The notes: a model not told the origin generated them from the letters alone. DNA of 64,000 nt from VAXT01 sp963728535 (GCA_963728535.1 CAVSKK010000001.1:310001-374000), one strand, 5' to 3'; counted from the stretch's first letter, positions 44,868 through 55,215 are shown. Numbers and translations are program-made.

Positions 44868-45842
44868 ATGCTGCGGTTCATGATCCGGCGCCTGCTGTGG
44901 GCGGTGTTCCTCTTCATAGCGGTGACGCTCGTCACGTACGTGATCTTCTTCCTCGCGCCGGCTAACCCCGAGCGCATCATCTGCGGCGGAGAGCGCGCCC
45001 GCACCGAGTGTCTGGAGCAGGCTCGGGAGGAGCTCGCGCTCGACCGGCCGATCATCATTCAGTACGGGAAGTTCCTCGAACGACTCGTGATCGACAGGGA
45101 TCTCGGGAAGTCGTACATCACCGAGCAGTCGGTGAACACGATCATCGCGGACGCTGCGCCCGTCACGGCCTCGCTCGTCTTCGGCGGCGCAATCCTTTGG
45201 ATGATGATCGGGCTCAGCATCGGGATTCTCTCCGCCCTGCGTCCGCGATCGCTCTTAGACCGAGGCGCGATGATCTTCGTCCTGATCGGTGTCTCCGCGC
45301 ATCCGGTCTGGATTGGTCTGATTTTCTCGTACTTCTTCGGCGCGAAGCTGCAGTTAACGCCGATCACCGGCTACTGCGACGCGTTCAACCCGCCGGAGGG
45401 CCTTGGCTGCGGAGGGATCGTCGATTGGGCCCACCACATGATCCTGCCGTGGGCGACGTTCGCAATTCTCTTCGCCGCCCTCTACGTGCGCATGGTGCGC
45501 GCCAACGTGATGGAGACGATGAACGAGGACTTCGTCCGCACGGCCCGGGCAAAGGGCGCGTCGGAGTCCCGCGTCATGCGCTCGCACATCCTGCGCAACG
45601 CGTTGCTGCCGGTCGTGACGATGCTCGGCATGGACATCGGCATCGCCCTCGGCGGCGCGATCTTCACGGAGGCGGTCTACACCTTGCCGGGGCTGGGGCG
45701 AACGGCGGTGGTGGCCATCGACCAGTACGACTTGCCCATTGTGCAGGGGGTGGTCGTGTTCGGGACGCTTGCCATCATCACGTTCAACCTCGTCGTCGAC
45801 GTCCTCTACGCTTGGATCGACCCCCGAATCAGGCTGTCGTAA
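44868..45842 (+). CDS. Peptide ABC transporter permease (OppB/DppB-like)
   Basis: 324 aa. N-terminal RFMIRRLLWAVFLFIAVTLV (20 residues), large periplasmic loop, then the EAA loop with DFVRTARAKGASESRVMRSH (20 residues) and the C-terminal AIFTEAVYTLPGLGRTAV and YAWIDPRIRLS, all typical OppB. It pairs with OppC in the membrane. Confidence 0.93.
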   Translation: MLRFMIRRLLWAVFLFIAVTLVTYVIFFLAPANPERIICGGERARTECLEQAREELALDRPIIIQYGKFLERLVIDRDLGKSYITEQSVNTIIADAAPVTASLVFGGAILWMMIGLSIGILSALRPRSLLDRGAMIFVLIGVSAHPVWIGLIFSYFFGAKLQLTPITGYCDAFNPPEGLGCGGIVDWAHHMILPWATFAILFAALYVRMVRANVMETMNEDFVRTARAKGASESRVMRSHILRNALLPVVTMLGMDIGIALGGAIFTEAVYTLPGLGRTAVVAIDQYDLPIVQGVVVFGTLAIITFNLVVDVLYAWIDPRIRLS

Positions 45843-45852
45843 CGGCGGAGCT

Positions 45853-46875
45853 ATGTCCCTTCTCGAGGTAAACGACCTCAAGACCTACTTCAGGACCGAC
45901 GACGGCATCGTCAAGGCCGTCGACGGCGTTACCTTCAAGGTCGAGAAGGGCAAGACCTTGGGCATCGTGGGCGAATCCGGCTCCGGGAAGAGCGTCACGT
46001 GCCTGACGATCATGGGCCTGAACCCGAAGGCTTCGGCGATCACGAGCGGCGAGGCCCTGTTCAACGGCGCAGACCTGCTGAAGATGAAACAGAGCCAGTT
46101 GCGGGACATCCGCGGCAACGACATCGCGATGATCTTCCAGGACCCGATGACCTCTCTGAATCCCGTGCACACGATCGGCCGGCAGCTCGTCGAGGCGGTT
46201 CTGCTCCACCGCGACGTGACGAAGAAGGTTGCGAGATCCCGCGCGCTCGAGCTCCTCGGAGCCGTCGGGATTCCACGCCCGAAACGCCGGATCGACGATT
46301 ACCCACACCAGTTCTCGGGCGGCATGCGGCAGCGCGTGATGATCGCGATGGCGCTGGTCAACGATCCCGACCTCCTGATCGCGGACGAGCCGACGACGGC
46401 ACTCGACGTGACGACGCAGGCGCAGATCCTCCATTTGACGAAAACGCTGCAACAGGAGTTCGGCAGCGCGATCATCATGATCACGCACGACCTGGGCGTC
46501 GTTGCCGAGACCGCCGATGACGTCGTCGTCATGTACGCGGCCAAGGTCGTCGAGCACGCGCCCGTCAACGAGATATTCACGCGGCCGCGGCATCCCTACA
46601 CCTGGGGACTGCTCGGGTCGTTGCCGAGGCTCGACGCCGACGTCGAGCGCCTCGTCCAGATCCCGGGGCAGCCACCCTCGTTGCTCAACCCACCGTCGGG
46701 CTGTCGCTTCCACCCGCGGTGCCCGTACGTGATGAGTGTCTGCCGCACCGAAGAGCCTCCCCTGGTGCCCGTCCCCGGAATCGACGATCATCTCCAGGCG
46801 TGCCATCTCGACGAGGATACGAAGCGACGTGAAGCGGAGAAGCTGCTCGAAGGGACGCTGGCGGAGGCCTCGTAG
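45853..46875 (+). CDS. Peptide ABC transporter ATP-binding protein (OppD-like)
   Basis: 340 aa from the ATG at 45853. Walker A GESGSGKSV, signature YPHQFSGGMRQRVMIAMAL, Walker B DLLIADEPTTALD and the H-loop ITHDLGV. The C-terminal oligopeptide extension has CRFHPRCPYVM with clustered cysteines typical of OppD/DppD. Immediately precedes oppF with no gap. Confidence 0.95.
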   Translation: MSLLEVNDLKTYFRTDDGIVKAVDGVTFKVEKGKTLGIVGESGSGKSVTCLTIMGLNPKASAITSGEALFNGADLLKMKQSQLRDIRGNDIAMIFQDPMTSLNPVHTIGRQLVEAVLLHRDVTKKVARSRALELLGAVGIPRPKRRIDDYPHQFSGGMRQRVMIAMALVNDPDLLIADEPTTALDVTTQAQILHLTKTLQQEFGSAIIMITHDLGVVAETADDVVVMYAAKVVEHAPVNEIFTRPRHPYTWGLLGSLPRLDADVERLVQIPGQPPSLLNPPSGCRFHPRCPYVMSVCRTEEPPLVPVPGIDDHLQACHLDEDTKRREAEKLLEGTLAEAS

Positions 46876-47967
<1,092 letters not shown>

Positions 47968-47976
47968 AGCGGCGAC

Positions 47977-48366
47977 GTGCCGGCCGAACGAGGTGCGGGC
48001 GTGCTCCTCGGCGGCGTTCGCCGGCTGGTCATCATGACGGCTTCCATCGGCGGTGCGACGCTGGCCTTCTCGCTTGTCCTCGCGCTGCTCGCGGGGACAT
48101 CGTTGAGGAGGTCGATCGCCGTGGGCTTCTACCTGGTCGGCTCGGTGCTCCTGCTGACCGGATTCTTCGTCGGGAACCGCGGCGTCCTACGAGCCGAAGG
48201 TGACCTGGAACGGCCCAGCATGTTCGGATTTGGCCGTAAGCGCGTCCGTTCGGCCACGGGAGAGGAACAGCGGGAAAGCGTTCGTGTTTCGGCGCTCGTG
48301 ATCGGTCTCGGAATTGCCCTACTCATCCTCGGCGCTTTTGCCGATAGTGAGAAAAGTCTTGCCTAG
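47977..48366 (+). CDS. Uncharacterised membrane protein
   Basis: 129 aa, start uncertain. Three hydrophobic segments (about 22-42, 48-65 and 105-121) with a basic/polar loop between the second and third. Follows oppF by 9 bp on the same strand. I recognise no family. Confidence 0.6.
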   Translation: MPAERGAGVLLGGVRRLVIMTASIGGATLAFSLVLALLAGTSLRRSIAVGFYLVGSVLLLTGFFVGNRGVLRAEGDLERPSMFGFGRKRVRSATGEEQRESVRVSALVIGLGIALLILGAFADSEKSLA

Positions 48367-48405
48367 ACTGCTAACTTCGATGGCAATCCGCTCGTCACAC
48401 TGAAT

Positions 48406-48864
48406 ATGGCCCTTTCCCACGCGGAAATACGGCACCGTTGCGACCAGATCCGGGAGTGGGTCTCCCTGGGGCTGGACTGCGACCTCTCTCGCATCGAGCA
48501 GGCGCTCGTCGATCGCCACCTGGCCCGCTGCGCCGAGTGCAGAGCATTCATGACTGAAGTGGATGCCTTCACCGGTGCACTGCGAGCTGCGCCGCTCGAG
48601 CCTCTCGAGCAGCCGATCGAGCTGCCCAGGCGAGGCCGTGTTACCGCTCGCTCGTTCCAGGTCGCGGTGGCGGCGGTTGTCGCGTTCGCTGCGGTCGGCG
48701 TCGCCAGTCTCTCGACGACTCTGCGCGACGGCCAACTCGGCGCCGGGGTCACCCCCGTGTCGGCGGAGCCAAGCAAGGACCAGATGCGGCAGCGCCAGTT
48801 GCAACAGCTGACCGAGCGCATCGCCGAGACGCTGCCGCGCCCAGCGGGCACCCAGCCCGTTTAA
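48406..48864 (+). CDS. Zinc-finger (zf-HC2) anti-sigma-like membrane protein
   Basis: 152 aa. The motif RHLARCAECRAF (HxxxCxxC) plus an upstream Cys (RHRCDQI) resembles the N-terminal ZAS/zf-HC2 domain of anti-sigma factors. A single membrane helix (about 80-102: FQVAVAAVVAFAAVGVASL) and a C-terminal polar tail follow. No sigma-factor gene is adjacent, so its partner is not apparent. Confidence 0.75.
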   Translation: MALSHAEIRHRCDQIREWVSLGLDCDLSRIEQALVDRHLARCAECRAFMTEVDAFTGALRAAPLEPLEQPIELPRRGRVTARSFQVAVAAVVAFAAVGVASLSTTLRDGQLGAGVTPVSAEPSKDQMRQRQLQQLTERIAETLPRPAGTQPV

Positions 48865-48982
48865 TGCTCGCGTCACCAGTTTCCTCCTACGTCTGAGCAC
48901 TCGACCACGCCGCCCGTGTGGCGGCAGGATTGAGCCGAGCGCAACCCTGGGACCTGTCGGTCGAGGACGAGCCGCGCTCGGG

Positions 48983-49025
48983 TAGACTCCGCCGCGCCGC
49001 CAGGCGTGCGCTTGGCCGGCGGCGC
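48983..49025 (+). promoter_or_regulatory. Promoter and leader hairpin of atpD
   Basis: TAGACT (48983-48988) is a plausible -10. The leader of about 60 nt contains GCGCCGCC (48994-49001) / GGCGGCGC (49018-49025) with an inner GGC/GCC stem. GGAG lies about 5 nt before the atpD ATG. Confidence 0.45.
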
Positions 49026-49053
49026 GCCTCGCAAACCCCTGTCCCGGAGTCGA

Positions 49054-50544
49054 ATGCCTGAGCAAGAAAACGATCAGAACGTCGGCAAGGTGATCGAAGT
49101 GAAGGGCGTCGTCATCGACGCGCTCTTCCCGGACGAGCTGCCCCAGATCTACCACGCCGTGCAGATCACTGTCGACGGGCGCGCGCTCGTCGCCGAGGTC
49201 CAGCAGCATCTCGGAGACGACCGCATCCGCGCGGTCGCGATGGACTCCACCGACGGCCTCTCTCGGGGCGTCGATGTGGTCGATCTTCGCGGCCCGATCA
49301 CCGTTCCGGTCGGCAACGAGACCCTTGGGCGCCTCTGGAACGTGATCGGCGAGCCGATCGACCAGAAGGAAGCGCCGAGCGAGGGCGGCGAGCGCTGGCC
49401 GATTCACCGCGACCCCCCGGCCTTCTCCGACCTCGAGCCCAAGACCGAGATCTTCGAGACGGGCATCAAGGTGATCGACCTGATCGCGCCCTACGTCAAG
49501 GGCGGCAAGGTCGGCCTCTTCGGCGGCGCGGGCGTCGGCAAGACCGTCCTCATCCAGGAGCTGATCCACAACGTCGCCCGGGAGCACGGCGGCGTCTCCG
49601 TCTTCTGCGGCGTGGGCGAGCGGACGCGCGAAGGCAACGACCTCTGGCTCGAGATGCAGGAGTCCGGCGTCCTCGACAAGGTGGCGCTGGTCTACGGGCA
49701 GATGAACGAGCCGCCGGGCGCGCGCCTCCGTGTCGGCCTCTCCGGGCTGACCATGGCCGAGTACTTCCGCGAGGAGGGCCAGGACGTCCTCCTCTTCATC
49801 GACAACATCTTCCGCTTCGTCCAGGCCGGCTCGGAGGTCTCTGCGCTGCTCGGCCGCATGCCGAGCGCAGTCGGCTACCAGCCGACGCTCGCCACCGAGA
49901 TGGGCCAGCTCCAGGAGCGGATCACGTCCACGAAGAAGGGCTCGGTGACCTCCATCCAGGCCATCTATGTGCCTGCGGACGACTACACCGACCCGGCGCC
50001 TGCGACGACCTTCGCGCACCTCGACGCGACCACCGAGCTCAACCGCGCGATTGTCGAGCAGGGGATCTATCCGGCCGTCGATCCTCTCACGTCGGTCTCG
50101 CGCGCCCTCCAGCCGGACATCGTCGGCGACGACCACTACAACACGGCCCGAGGCGTCCAGGAGATCCTTCAGCGCTACAAGGATCTGCAGGACATCATCG
50201 CGATCCTCGGCATGGAGGAACTGAGCGACGAGGACAAGGTGACCGTGCAGCGGGCGCGAAAGATCCAGCGCTTCCTCTCGCAGCCGAACTTCGTGGCCGA
50301 GCAGTTCACCGGCACGCCCGGCGAGTACGTGAAGCTCGAGGACACGATCAAGGGCTTCCAGGAGATCCTCGAGGGCAAGCACGACGACCTTCAGGAGCAG
50401 GCGTTCTACATGGTCGGGACGATCGAGCAGGCGGTTGCCAAGGGTCGTGGCTCGGCGGAGCCCGCCGAGCAGGCAGAGGAAGAGCCGGCCGAAGCCGAGG
50501 CCGAGGCCGAAGCCGAGCGCGAGCCCGAGCCGACGCCCGCGTAG
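49054..50544 (+). CDS. atpD: ATP synthase F1 subunit beta
   Basis: 496 aa from the ATG at 49054 (MPEQENDQNVGKVIEVKGVV, 20 residues), preferred over a GTG or other start 48 bp upstream. Catalytic P-loop GGAGVGKTVLIQELI, GERTREGNDL, and the DELSEED-type loop (ELSDEDKVTVQRARK). An acidic repetitive tail (AEAEAEAEAERE) of about 30 residues extends beyond the usual C-terminus. It has its own promoter, 8 kb from the rest of the operon. Confidence 0.96.
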   Translation: MPEQENDQNVGKVIEVKGVVIDALFPDELPQIYHAVQITVDGRALVAEVQQHLGDDRIRAVAMDSTDGLSRGVDVVDLRGPITVPVGNETLGRLWNVIGEPIDQKEAPSEGGERWPIHRDPPAFSDLEPKTEIFETGIKVIDLIAPYVKGGKVGLFGGAGVGKTVLIQELIHNVAREHGGVSVFCGVGERTREGNDLWLEMQESGVLDKVALVYGQMNEPPGARLRVGLSGLTMAEYFREEGQDVLLFIDNIFRFVQAGSEVSALLGRMPSAVGYQPTLATEMGQLQERITSTKKGSVTSIQAIYVPADDYTDPAPATTFAHLDATTELNRAIVEQGIYPAVDPLTSVSRALQPDIVGDDHYNTARGVQEILQRYKDLQDIIAILGMEELSDEDKVTVQRARKIQRFLSQPNFVAEQFTGTPGEYVKLEDTIKGFQEILEGKHDDLQEQAFYMVGTIEQAVAKGRGSAEPAEQAEEEPAEAEAEAEAEREPEPTPA

Positions 50545-50960
50545 TGGCCACGTTCGACGTCTCGCTCGTCACGCCTGACGGGCCCGTCTTCGAGGGCGAG
50601 GTCGAGATGATGATTGTGCCCGGGGCCGACGGTGAAATCGGGGTTCTCGCCCGGCATGCGCCCCTGATCGCGATGCTGAAAGCCGGTTCGACGCGCGTCC
50701 ACGTGAAGCGCGACACGGAGGTTCATGAGTTCGCCACGGGCCCCGGCTTCTTCAAGGTCGAACAGGATCGTGCACTCGCGCTCGTCGACGACGCGGTGAA
50801 CGCAAAGGAGATCGACGACGCGCACGCCCGCGAGCAGCTCGAAACCGCGCAGGCCGAGCTCGAACGCCTCGACCGCGGCGAGTCCGATGCCGATCGCTGG
50901 CAGCTCGAACAGCGGATCAAGCACGCGGAGAACCAGCTGGCGGTGATCGGGCGCGGATGA
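50544..50960 (+). CDS. atpC: ATP synthase F1 subunit epsilon
   Basis: 138 aa; GTG start overlapping the last base of the atpD stop. N-terminal beta-sandwich (VSLVTPDGPVFEGEVEMM, GEIGVLARHAPLIAML) and C-terminal two-helix inhibitory domain (AREQLETAQAELERLD). Completes the F1 sector. Confidence 0.94.
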   Translation: MATFDVSLVTPDGPVFEGEVEMMIVPGADGEIGVLARHAPLIAMLKAGSTRVHVKRDTEVHEFATGPGFFKVEQDRALALVDDAVNAKEIDDAHAREQLETAQAELERLDRGESDADRWQLEQRIKHAENQLAVIGRG

Positions 50961-50977
50961 GCCGCGCGATCTGCGGC

Positions 50978-50986
50978 TGATATTCT
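50978..50986 (+). promoter_or_regulatory. Extended -10 promoter upstream of the MetE-like genes
   Basis: TGA-TATTCT: an extended -10 (TGnTATTCT). Transcription would begin at about 50993, exactly at the first base-paired arm of the leader structure below. Confidence 0.55.
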
Positions 50987-50992
50987 CAGCGG

Positions 50993-51112
50993 CACCTGGA
51001 AAGCTTTGAAAGGCAGCTTGGCGACCAGGTTCATCAAAAACGCCTAAAGAGCCCGGAGCGCTCCGCTTCCGATCTCTTTGGCGGGAGCGGTTTCGTTCGT
51101 AAAGGAGGCGAA
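50993..51112 (+). promoter_or_regulatory. Structured 5' leader, candidate riboswitch
   Basis: A leader of about 120 nt with nested pairings. ACCTGG (50994-50999) pairs with CCAGGT (51025-51030). Inside it AAGCT (51001-51005) pairs with AGCTT (51015-51019). The loop AGGC (51011-51014) can form a pseudoknot with GCCT (51042-51045). Then AAAGAG (51046-51051) pairs with CTCTTT (51074-51079) around the palindrome GGAGCGCTCC (51055-51064). An AAAGGAGG ribosome-binding site follows at 51101-51108. The pseudoknot hairpin and the GCCTAAAG 3' strand recall SAM-II-type riboswitches, but this is a resemblance from memory, not a search result. Confidence 0.45.
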
Positions 51113-52018
51113 TTGCAGGCTTTTATCCCAGGGCTCTATCCGCGTTCCGAGGCGCTCGTCCAGGCGACGCGCGACCTCGACCGTGGGCGGACGACTCCCG
51201 AGGCGGTCGACGACCAGACCGACGCTGATCTCGCTCAGCTCGTCTCGGCGCAGCAGGACGCGGGCTTCGATCTCCTGGCGGACGGGATGCTGCGCTGGCA
51301 GGACATCTTCCGGCCCCTCGTCGAAGGGAGCGAGGGTCTCGAGACCGGCGCGTTGACGCGCTTTCTCGACACGAACAGCTTCTACAGGGCGCCGAGCGCC
51401 ACGACCGCCGAACCGAAGCTTCGTGCACCGCTCGACGATCGGTACATCGCGCCTCTGCCCGGGGCGCGTCTCGTGACATTGCCGTCGCCTTTCGCTCTTT
51501 CGCACGGGACGGATGTCGCGCTCAAAGCTCTGGCCGAAAGCGTTCTGAAGCCGCAGCTCGACGCGATCGATGCCGATCTCGTCGTGCTCGAAGAGCCGTA
51601 TCTCGCGCGTGAGGAGAGCCCCGACCTCGCCGCCGTCGACGAGGCTCTCAAGATCCTGGACGGCGGGCCGAAGCTCGCGCTCTGGCTCACGTTCGGGAAC
51701 GCGCAGCGGGTTCTGGCGCAAGGCGTCGCCGACCTGCCCGTGCATGCAATCGGCATCGACTTCTATGCGACGGCAGCGACCGACCTGCCGGAGAGCTTCG
51801 GCAAGGTTCTTCTGGCCGGAGTTCTCGATGCCCGGAGCTCGGTGCTCGAAGAACCGCGCGAGATCGCAGCGTTCGTCGAGACGCTTCGCGGGCGCGGCGT
51901 GGAGGAGATCGCTCTCGTCCCGAACGGCGATCTCCAGTACGTGTCCGAGCAGGTGGCGCGGGAAAAGCTCGGACGGCTCGGCAAGGCGAAGACCGCAACC
52001 ACGGAGGCAGCAGCATGA
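51113..52018 (+). CDS. MetE/UROD-superfamily protein, small partner
   Basis: 301 aa from a TTG with a strong upstream AAAGGAGG. The fold pattern resembles the N-terminal (non-catalytic-like) half of cobalamin-independent methionine synthase: early PGLYPRSEALVQATRDL, DAGFDLLADGMLRWQDI, LPSPFALSHG and VVLEEPYLA. No zinc-ligand Cys/His set is evident. It overlaps the next gene by 4 bp, suggesting a two-subunit enzyme split from a MetE-like ancestor. Exact reaction uncertain. Confidence 0.78.
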   Translation: MQAFIPGLYPRSEALVQATRDLDRGRTTPEAVDDQTDADLAQLVSAQQDAGFDLLADGMLRWQDIFRPLVEGSEGLETGALTRFLDTNSFYRAPSATTAEPKLRAPLDDRYIAPLPGARLVTLPSPFALSHGTDVALKALAESVLKPQLDAIDADLVVLEEPYLAREESPDLAAVDEALKILDGGPKLALWLTFGNAQRVLAQGVADLPVHAIGIDFYATAATDLPESFGKVLLAGVLDARSSVLEEPREIAAFVETLRGRGVEEIALVPNGDLQYVSEQVAREKLGRLGKAKTATTEAAA

Positions 52019-53196
52019 ACGGCGAACTCAAGTTTCTGACGCACGAAGTGGGGTCGCTGGCGAAGCCGCCGTGGCTCGTCAAGACCTCGGCGGGCAAGCC
52101 GCTCGAGGAGAGCGACATCGAACACGCGCGCGCCTGGGGCGAGAAGGTCGGCGTCGAGGACTTTGAGCAGCTCGTCGAGCTCCTCCAGCAGGACGAGCGC
52201 GACCCGGACGAGATCGCCCGCTGGGCCAGCAAGTACTGCGTGCGCCTCCAGGAGTCGGCGGGTGTCGACGTCATCTGGGACGGCGAGCAGCAGCGGAGCG
52301 AGATGTACGGGTGGGCGATCGCCCACTCCAACGGCTTCGAGCCGCGCGGCACGGTGCGCTCGTTCGACAACAAGTACTACTTGAAGTCGGCCGCAACCGG
52401 CCCTGTCTCGCTCGCCGAGCCGTACCACAACGAGGAGTTCTCCTTCCTCCAGTCGGCTGCCAAGCACGACCTGAAGATCCCGATCACCGGCGCGTACACG
52501 CTGGCCGTCTGGTCGTACGACGAGCACCACCTGCCCAAGGAGGGCCGCCTCGGAGGGGGGCTCTCCCGAGCCGACGAGGTGGCGGCGCGCCGTGAGCTGA
52601 CGCTCGACATCGCGCGGAACATCATCCGCCCGAACCTCGAGGCGCTGATCGACCTCGGCGCGAAGTGGATCCAGATCGACGAGCCGGGCGCATCGACCGA
52701 GGAGGACGAGCTCGACGTCTTCGTCGAGAGCTTCAACGTCTCGGTCGAGGGGCTCGAGGGCTGCATGTTCTCGACGCACCTCTGCTTCTCCGACTACGAC
52801 CTCTTCTTCCCGGCGATCGAGGGCATGAGCGGCTGCCGCCAGTACTGCGTCGGCTTCGCGAACTACGACACGCGCGAGCTCGGCACCTCGGCGGCGGAGC
52901 GACCCGGGTACGAGGTGATCTCCAAGTGGCGAGATCTGCCGTACGACCCGATCCTGGGCCTCGGCGTGCTGGACATCCACACCGACTTCGTCGAGCCCCC
53001 CGAGCTCGTGCGCGACCGGATCCTGTACGCGGTCGACGTTTTCGGCGACCCCGCCCGGATCCACGTCTGCCCGGATTGCGGCCTGCGAACCCGCAGCTGG
53101 GACGTCGCCTACGAGAAGCTCCGGAACATGGTCGAGGGCACGCGCCTCGCCGAGGAGTCCCTGAACCAGGCACACGCCGGCGCCGCCAAGACATAG
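52015..53196 (+). CDS. MetE/UROD-superfamily methyltransferase, zinc-binding partner
   Basis: 393 aa. Resembles the catalytic C-terminal half of methionine synthase II: HEVGSLAKPPWLV at the start, the mid-protein IQIDEPGAS, and probable zinc ligands His/Cys in FSTHLCFSD, Glu or Asp between, and Cys in HVCPDCGLRTRSW. With the upstream gene it could form a split, folate- or corrinoid-dependent methionine synthase, or another thiol alkyltransferase of the same superfamily (for example epoxyalkane:CoM transferase relatives). Context (structured leader; ahcY 5 kb away) favours methionine metabolism. Substrate not proven. Confidence 0.82.
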   Translation: MNGELKFLTHEVGSLAKPPWLVKTSAGKPLEESDIEHARAWGEKVGVEDFEQLVELLQQDERDPDEIARWASKYCVRLQESAGVDVIWDGEQQRSEMYGWAIAHSNGFEPRGTVRSFDNKYYLKSAATGPVSLAEPYHNEEFSFLQSAAKHDLKIPITGAYTLAVWSYDEHHLPKEGRLGGGLSRADEVAARRELTLDIARNIIRPNLEALIDLGAKWIQIDEPGASTEEDELDVFVESFNVSVEGLEGCMFSTHLCFSDYDLFFPAIEGMSGCRQYCVGFANYDTRELGTSAAERPGYEVISKWRDLPYDPILGLGVLDIHTDFVEPPELVRDRILYAVDVFGDPARIHVCPDCGLRTRSWDVAYEKLRNMVEGTRLAEESLNQAHAGAAKT

Positions 53197-53280
53197 GACT
53201 GGCCGGGTAGTGCGCGAAGTAGCCGTGGAGTTGGCTACGATCGTGGAAGTGGACGCCGAGAGGCGTTCGCGGCTTTTCGG

Positions 53281-55215
53281 ATGAGAACCACTCTGAAGCG
53301 AGGAATGGGCCGTGTAGCGGTCGTCAACGGCGGCGGCCGCGCCGTCCTCCCGCCCGGTGTCCTGAGCCCTGTTCAGCGCTACCAGCAGCCTGAGCGGAAG
53401 CGCAGCGTGGTTCGCACGGTCGGGCGCATCCTCTTCATCCTCCTGGCGAGCTGCGTGGCCGTCGTTGCGGGGATCGCAGGAGGCGCCTATCTCTACGCCG
53501 ACGAGAACGCGGCGGCTTTCTCTTCGCTCAGCGTTCGGACCGCCCGCGCCGCCAAGATCCTGAACCATCCCATTCCGGGGCAGGCGGCTAATGCGCTTCT
53601 GATCGGCTACGACCACCGGCCGGAGGACGGCTCGTTCCCCGGGCGCTCGGACACGGTCATGCTCATGCGGGCCGATCCGGACACCAACTCGATCACGCTA
53701 CTGTCGTTTCCGCGCGACCTGAACGTCGAGGTCCGCTGCCCCAACGGAGGAGCGTCGATCGGGAAGATCAACTCCGCGTATGCCTTCTGCGGCCCCGCGG
53801 GCACGCTCGAGACCGTTCGCGCTCTGACCGGCCTCAAGATCCACTACCTGATCACGGTCAACTTCCAGGGCTTCCGGGACATCGTGGACAAGCTGGGTGG
53901 CGTCTGGATCGACGTCGACCGCCGCTATTTCAACGACAACCAGCAGGGCGGCGACACCTACGCGACCATCAACCTACGGCCCGGCTACCAGAAGCTCACA
54001 GGCTCCCAGGCGCTCGCCTTCGTCCGCTACAGGCACACCGACTCCGACATCTTCAGGCTCGCCCGCCAGCAGCAGTTCGTGAAGGCGACCAAGCAGGCCG
54101 TGAACCACGAGGTGACGAACCCGAGCACGGTTCCGAAGATCTTCAAGGTGCTGCGCAGCAACGTCGAGATCGGACAGGGCGGAGGCGCGATCTCGGGCAG
54201 GACCCTGCTCAATTACGCGTTCTTCGCCTACGGCTTGCCTTCGGGGAACTTCGTCCAGGTCAAGCTCGAAGGGCTGACTGGAACGAATGACCTGGTCACG
54301 GACCCGTCGAACATCCAGGCCGCCGTCAACGAGTTCCAGCATCCGGACACCGATGCGCCGGAGAAGGCGACCGCCCAGGTCATGCACCGGAGGGTGCGTA
54401 CGACGCCGACGCCGAGCCCAAAGCGCACCTCGGTCGTCGTCCTGAACGGAAACGGGATCGCCGGCGCCGCGGCGAACACGAGCTACGCGCTGGCCCAGAA
54501 GGGCTACGCGGTGAAATCGCCACCCGAAGGCTTCCAGGCCAATGCGCCCGGGAAGTGGGGTCGGGCCTTCCGGACACAGGTGTTCTTCAGCAAGGCCAAA
54601 GGCGCGCGCCTCGCAGCGGTGAAGATGGTCGGTCTCTTCAACTCGGCCGACGCCAAGCCCCTTCCGACCGGAAACTCGGGGCTGCTCACGCTGTCCAACG
54701 GGGCCATGCTGACCGTGGTCGTGGGGCAGAACTTCACGGGCGAGCTGACGCCGACCGCCCCCGATCGCACGCCTCCGCGGGAGCCGCCCAACGTCCGGCC
54801 GGGCAAGGCCGAGACGCTTCCGTCCGTGCGTGCCGCACGCGCGTGGAAGGTCGGCTTCCCCCTCCAGATCCCGACCGTCATCGAGCGCACCTCCGTCATC
54901 GACTCGGAGGTCCCGTTCCGCGTCTACAAGCTGGACGACAGGAAGACCGTTCGCTTCACGTTCCGAACCGGATCGAACGAGTACTGGGGCATCCAGCAGA
55001 CCGACTGGACGGACGCGCCCGCACTCGAAGGCAAGAACCTCAGCGAGGTCATCAAGGGCCGGCAATATGACCTGTACTTCAGCGGCCCGCACCTGCACAT
55101 GGTCGTCCTCCGCGCCGGAGGCGCGAGCTACTGGGTCGTGAACACCCTGCTCGACTCGCTCTCGAACGCGACGATGCTCGAGATCGCCAAGGGCCTCAAG
55201 CCGTTCCGCAAGTAG
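53281..55215 (+). CDS. LytR-CpsA-Psr (LCP) family envelope protein
   Basis: 644 aa. One N-terminal membrane helix (about 45-70) and the LCP catalytic domain (about 95-280): GRSDTVMLMRADP, SFPRDLNVEV, KINSAYAF, GGVWIDV and QALAFVRYRHTDSD carry the conserved Asp/Arg residues that bind the polyprenyl-pyrophosphate. A LytR_C-type domain follows (about 375-480: VVVLNGNGIAGAAANTSY) with a further extracytoplasmic region. LCP proteins transfer wall polymers from lipid carriers to peptidoglycan. Fits with the TagO-like and UGDH genes. Confidence 0.92.
   Translation: MRTTLKRGMGRVAVVNGGGRAVLPPGVLSPVQRYQQPERKRSVVRTVGRILFILLASCVAVVAGIAGGAYLYADENAAAFSSLSVRTARAAKILNHPIPGQAANALLIGYDHRPEDGSFPGRSDTVMLMRADPDTNSITLLSFPRDLNVEVRCPNGGASIGKINSAYAFCGPAGTLETVRALTGLKIHYLITVNFQGFRDIVDKLGGVWIDVDRRYFNDNQQGGDTYATINLRPGYQKLTGSQALAFVRYRHTDSDIFRLARQQQFVKATKQAVNHEVTNPSTVPKIFKVLRSNVEIGQGGGAISGRTLLNYAFFAYGLPSGNFVQVKLEGLTGTNDLVTDPSNIQAAVNEFQHPDTDAPEKATAQVMHRRVRTTPTPSPKRTSVVVLNGNGIAGAAANTSYALAQKGYAVKSPPEGFQANAPGKWGRAFRTQVFFSKAKGARLAAVKMVGLFNSADAKPLPTGNSGLLTLSNGAMLTVVVGQNFTGELTPTAPDRTPPREPPNVRPGKAETLPSVRAARAWKVGFPLQIPTVIERTSVIDSEVPFRVYKLDDRKTVRFTFRTGSNEYWGIQQTDWTDAPALEGKNLSEVIKGRQYDLYFSGPHLHMVVLRAGGASYWVVNTLLDSLSNATMLEIAKGLKPFRK

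Noticed and set aside
48319..50382. 687-codon minus-strand open frame
   Set aside because: Antisense to the zf-HC2 protein gene and atpD; the sense strand is unambiguous.
51763..53616. 617-codon minus-strand open frame
   Set aside because: Antisense to the MetE-like genes and the LCP start; no coherent domains.
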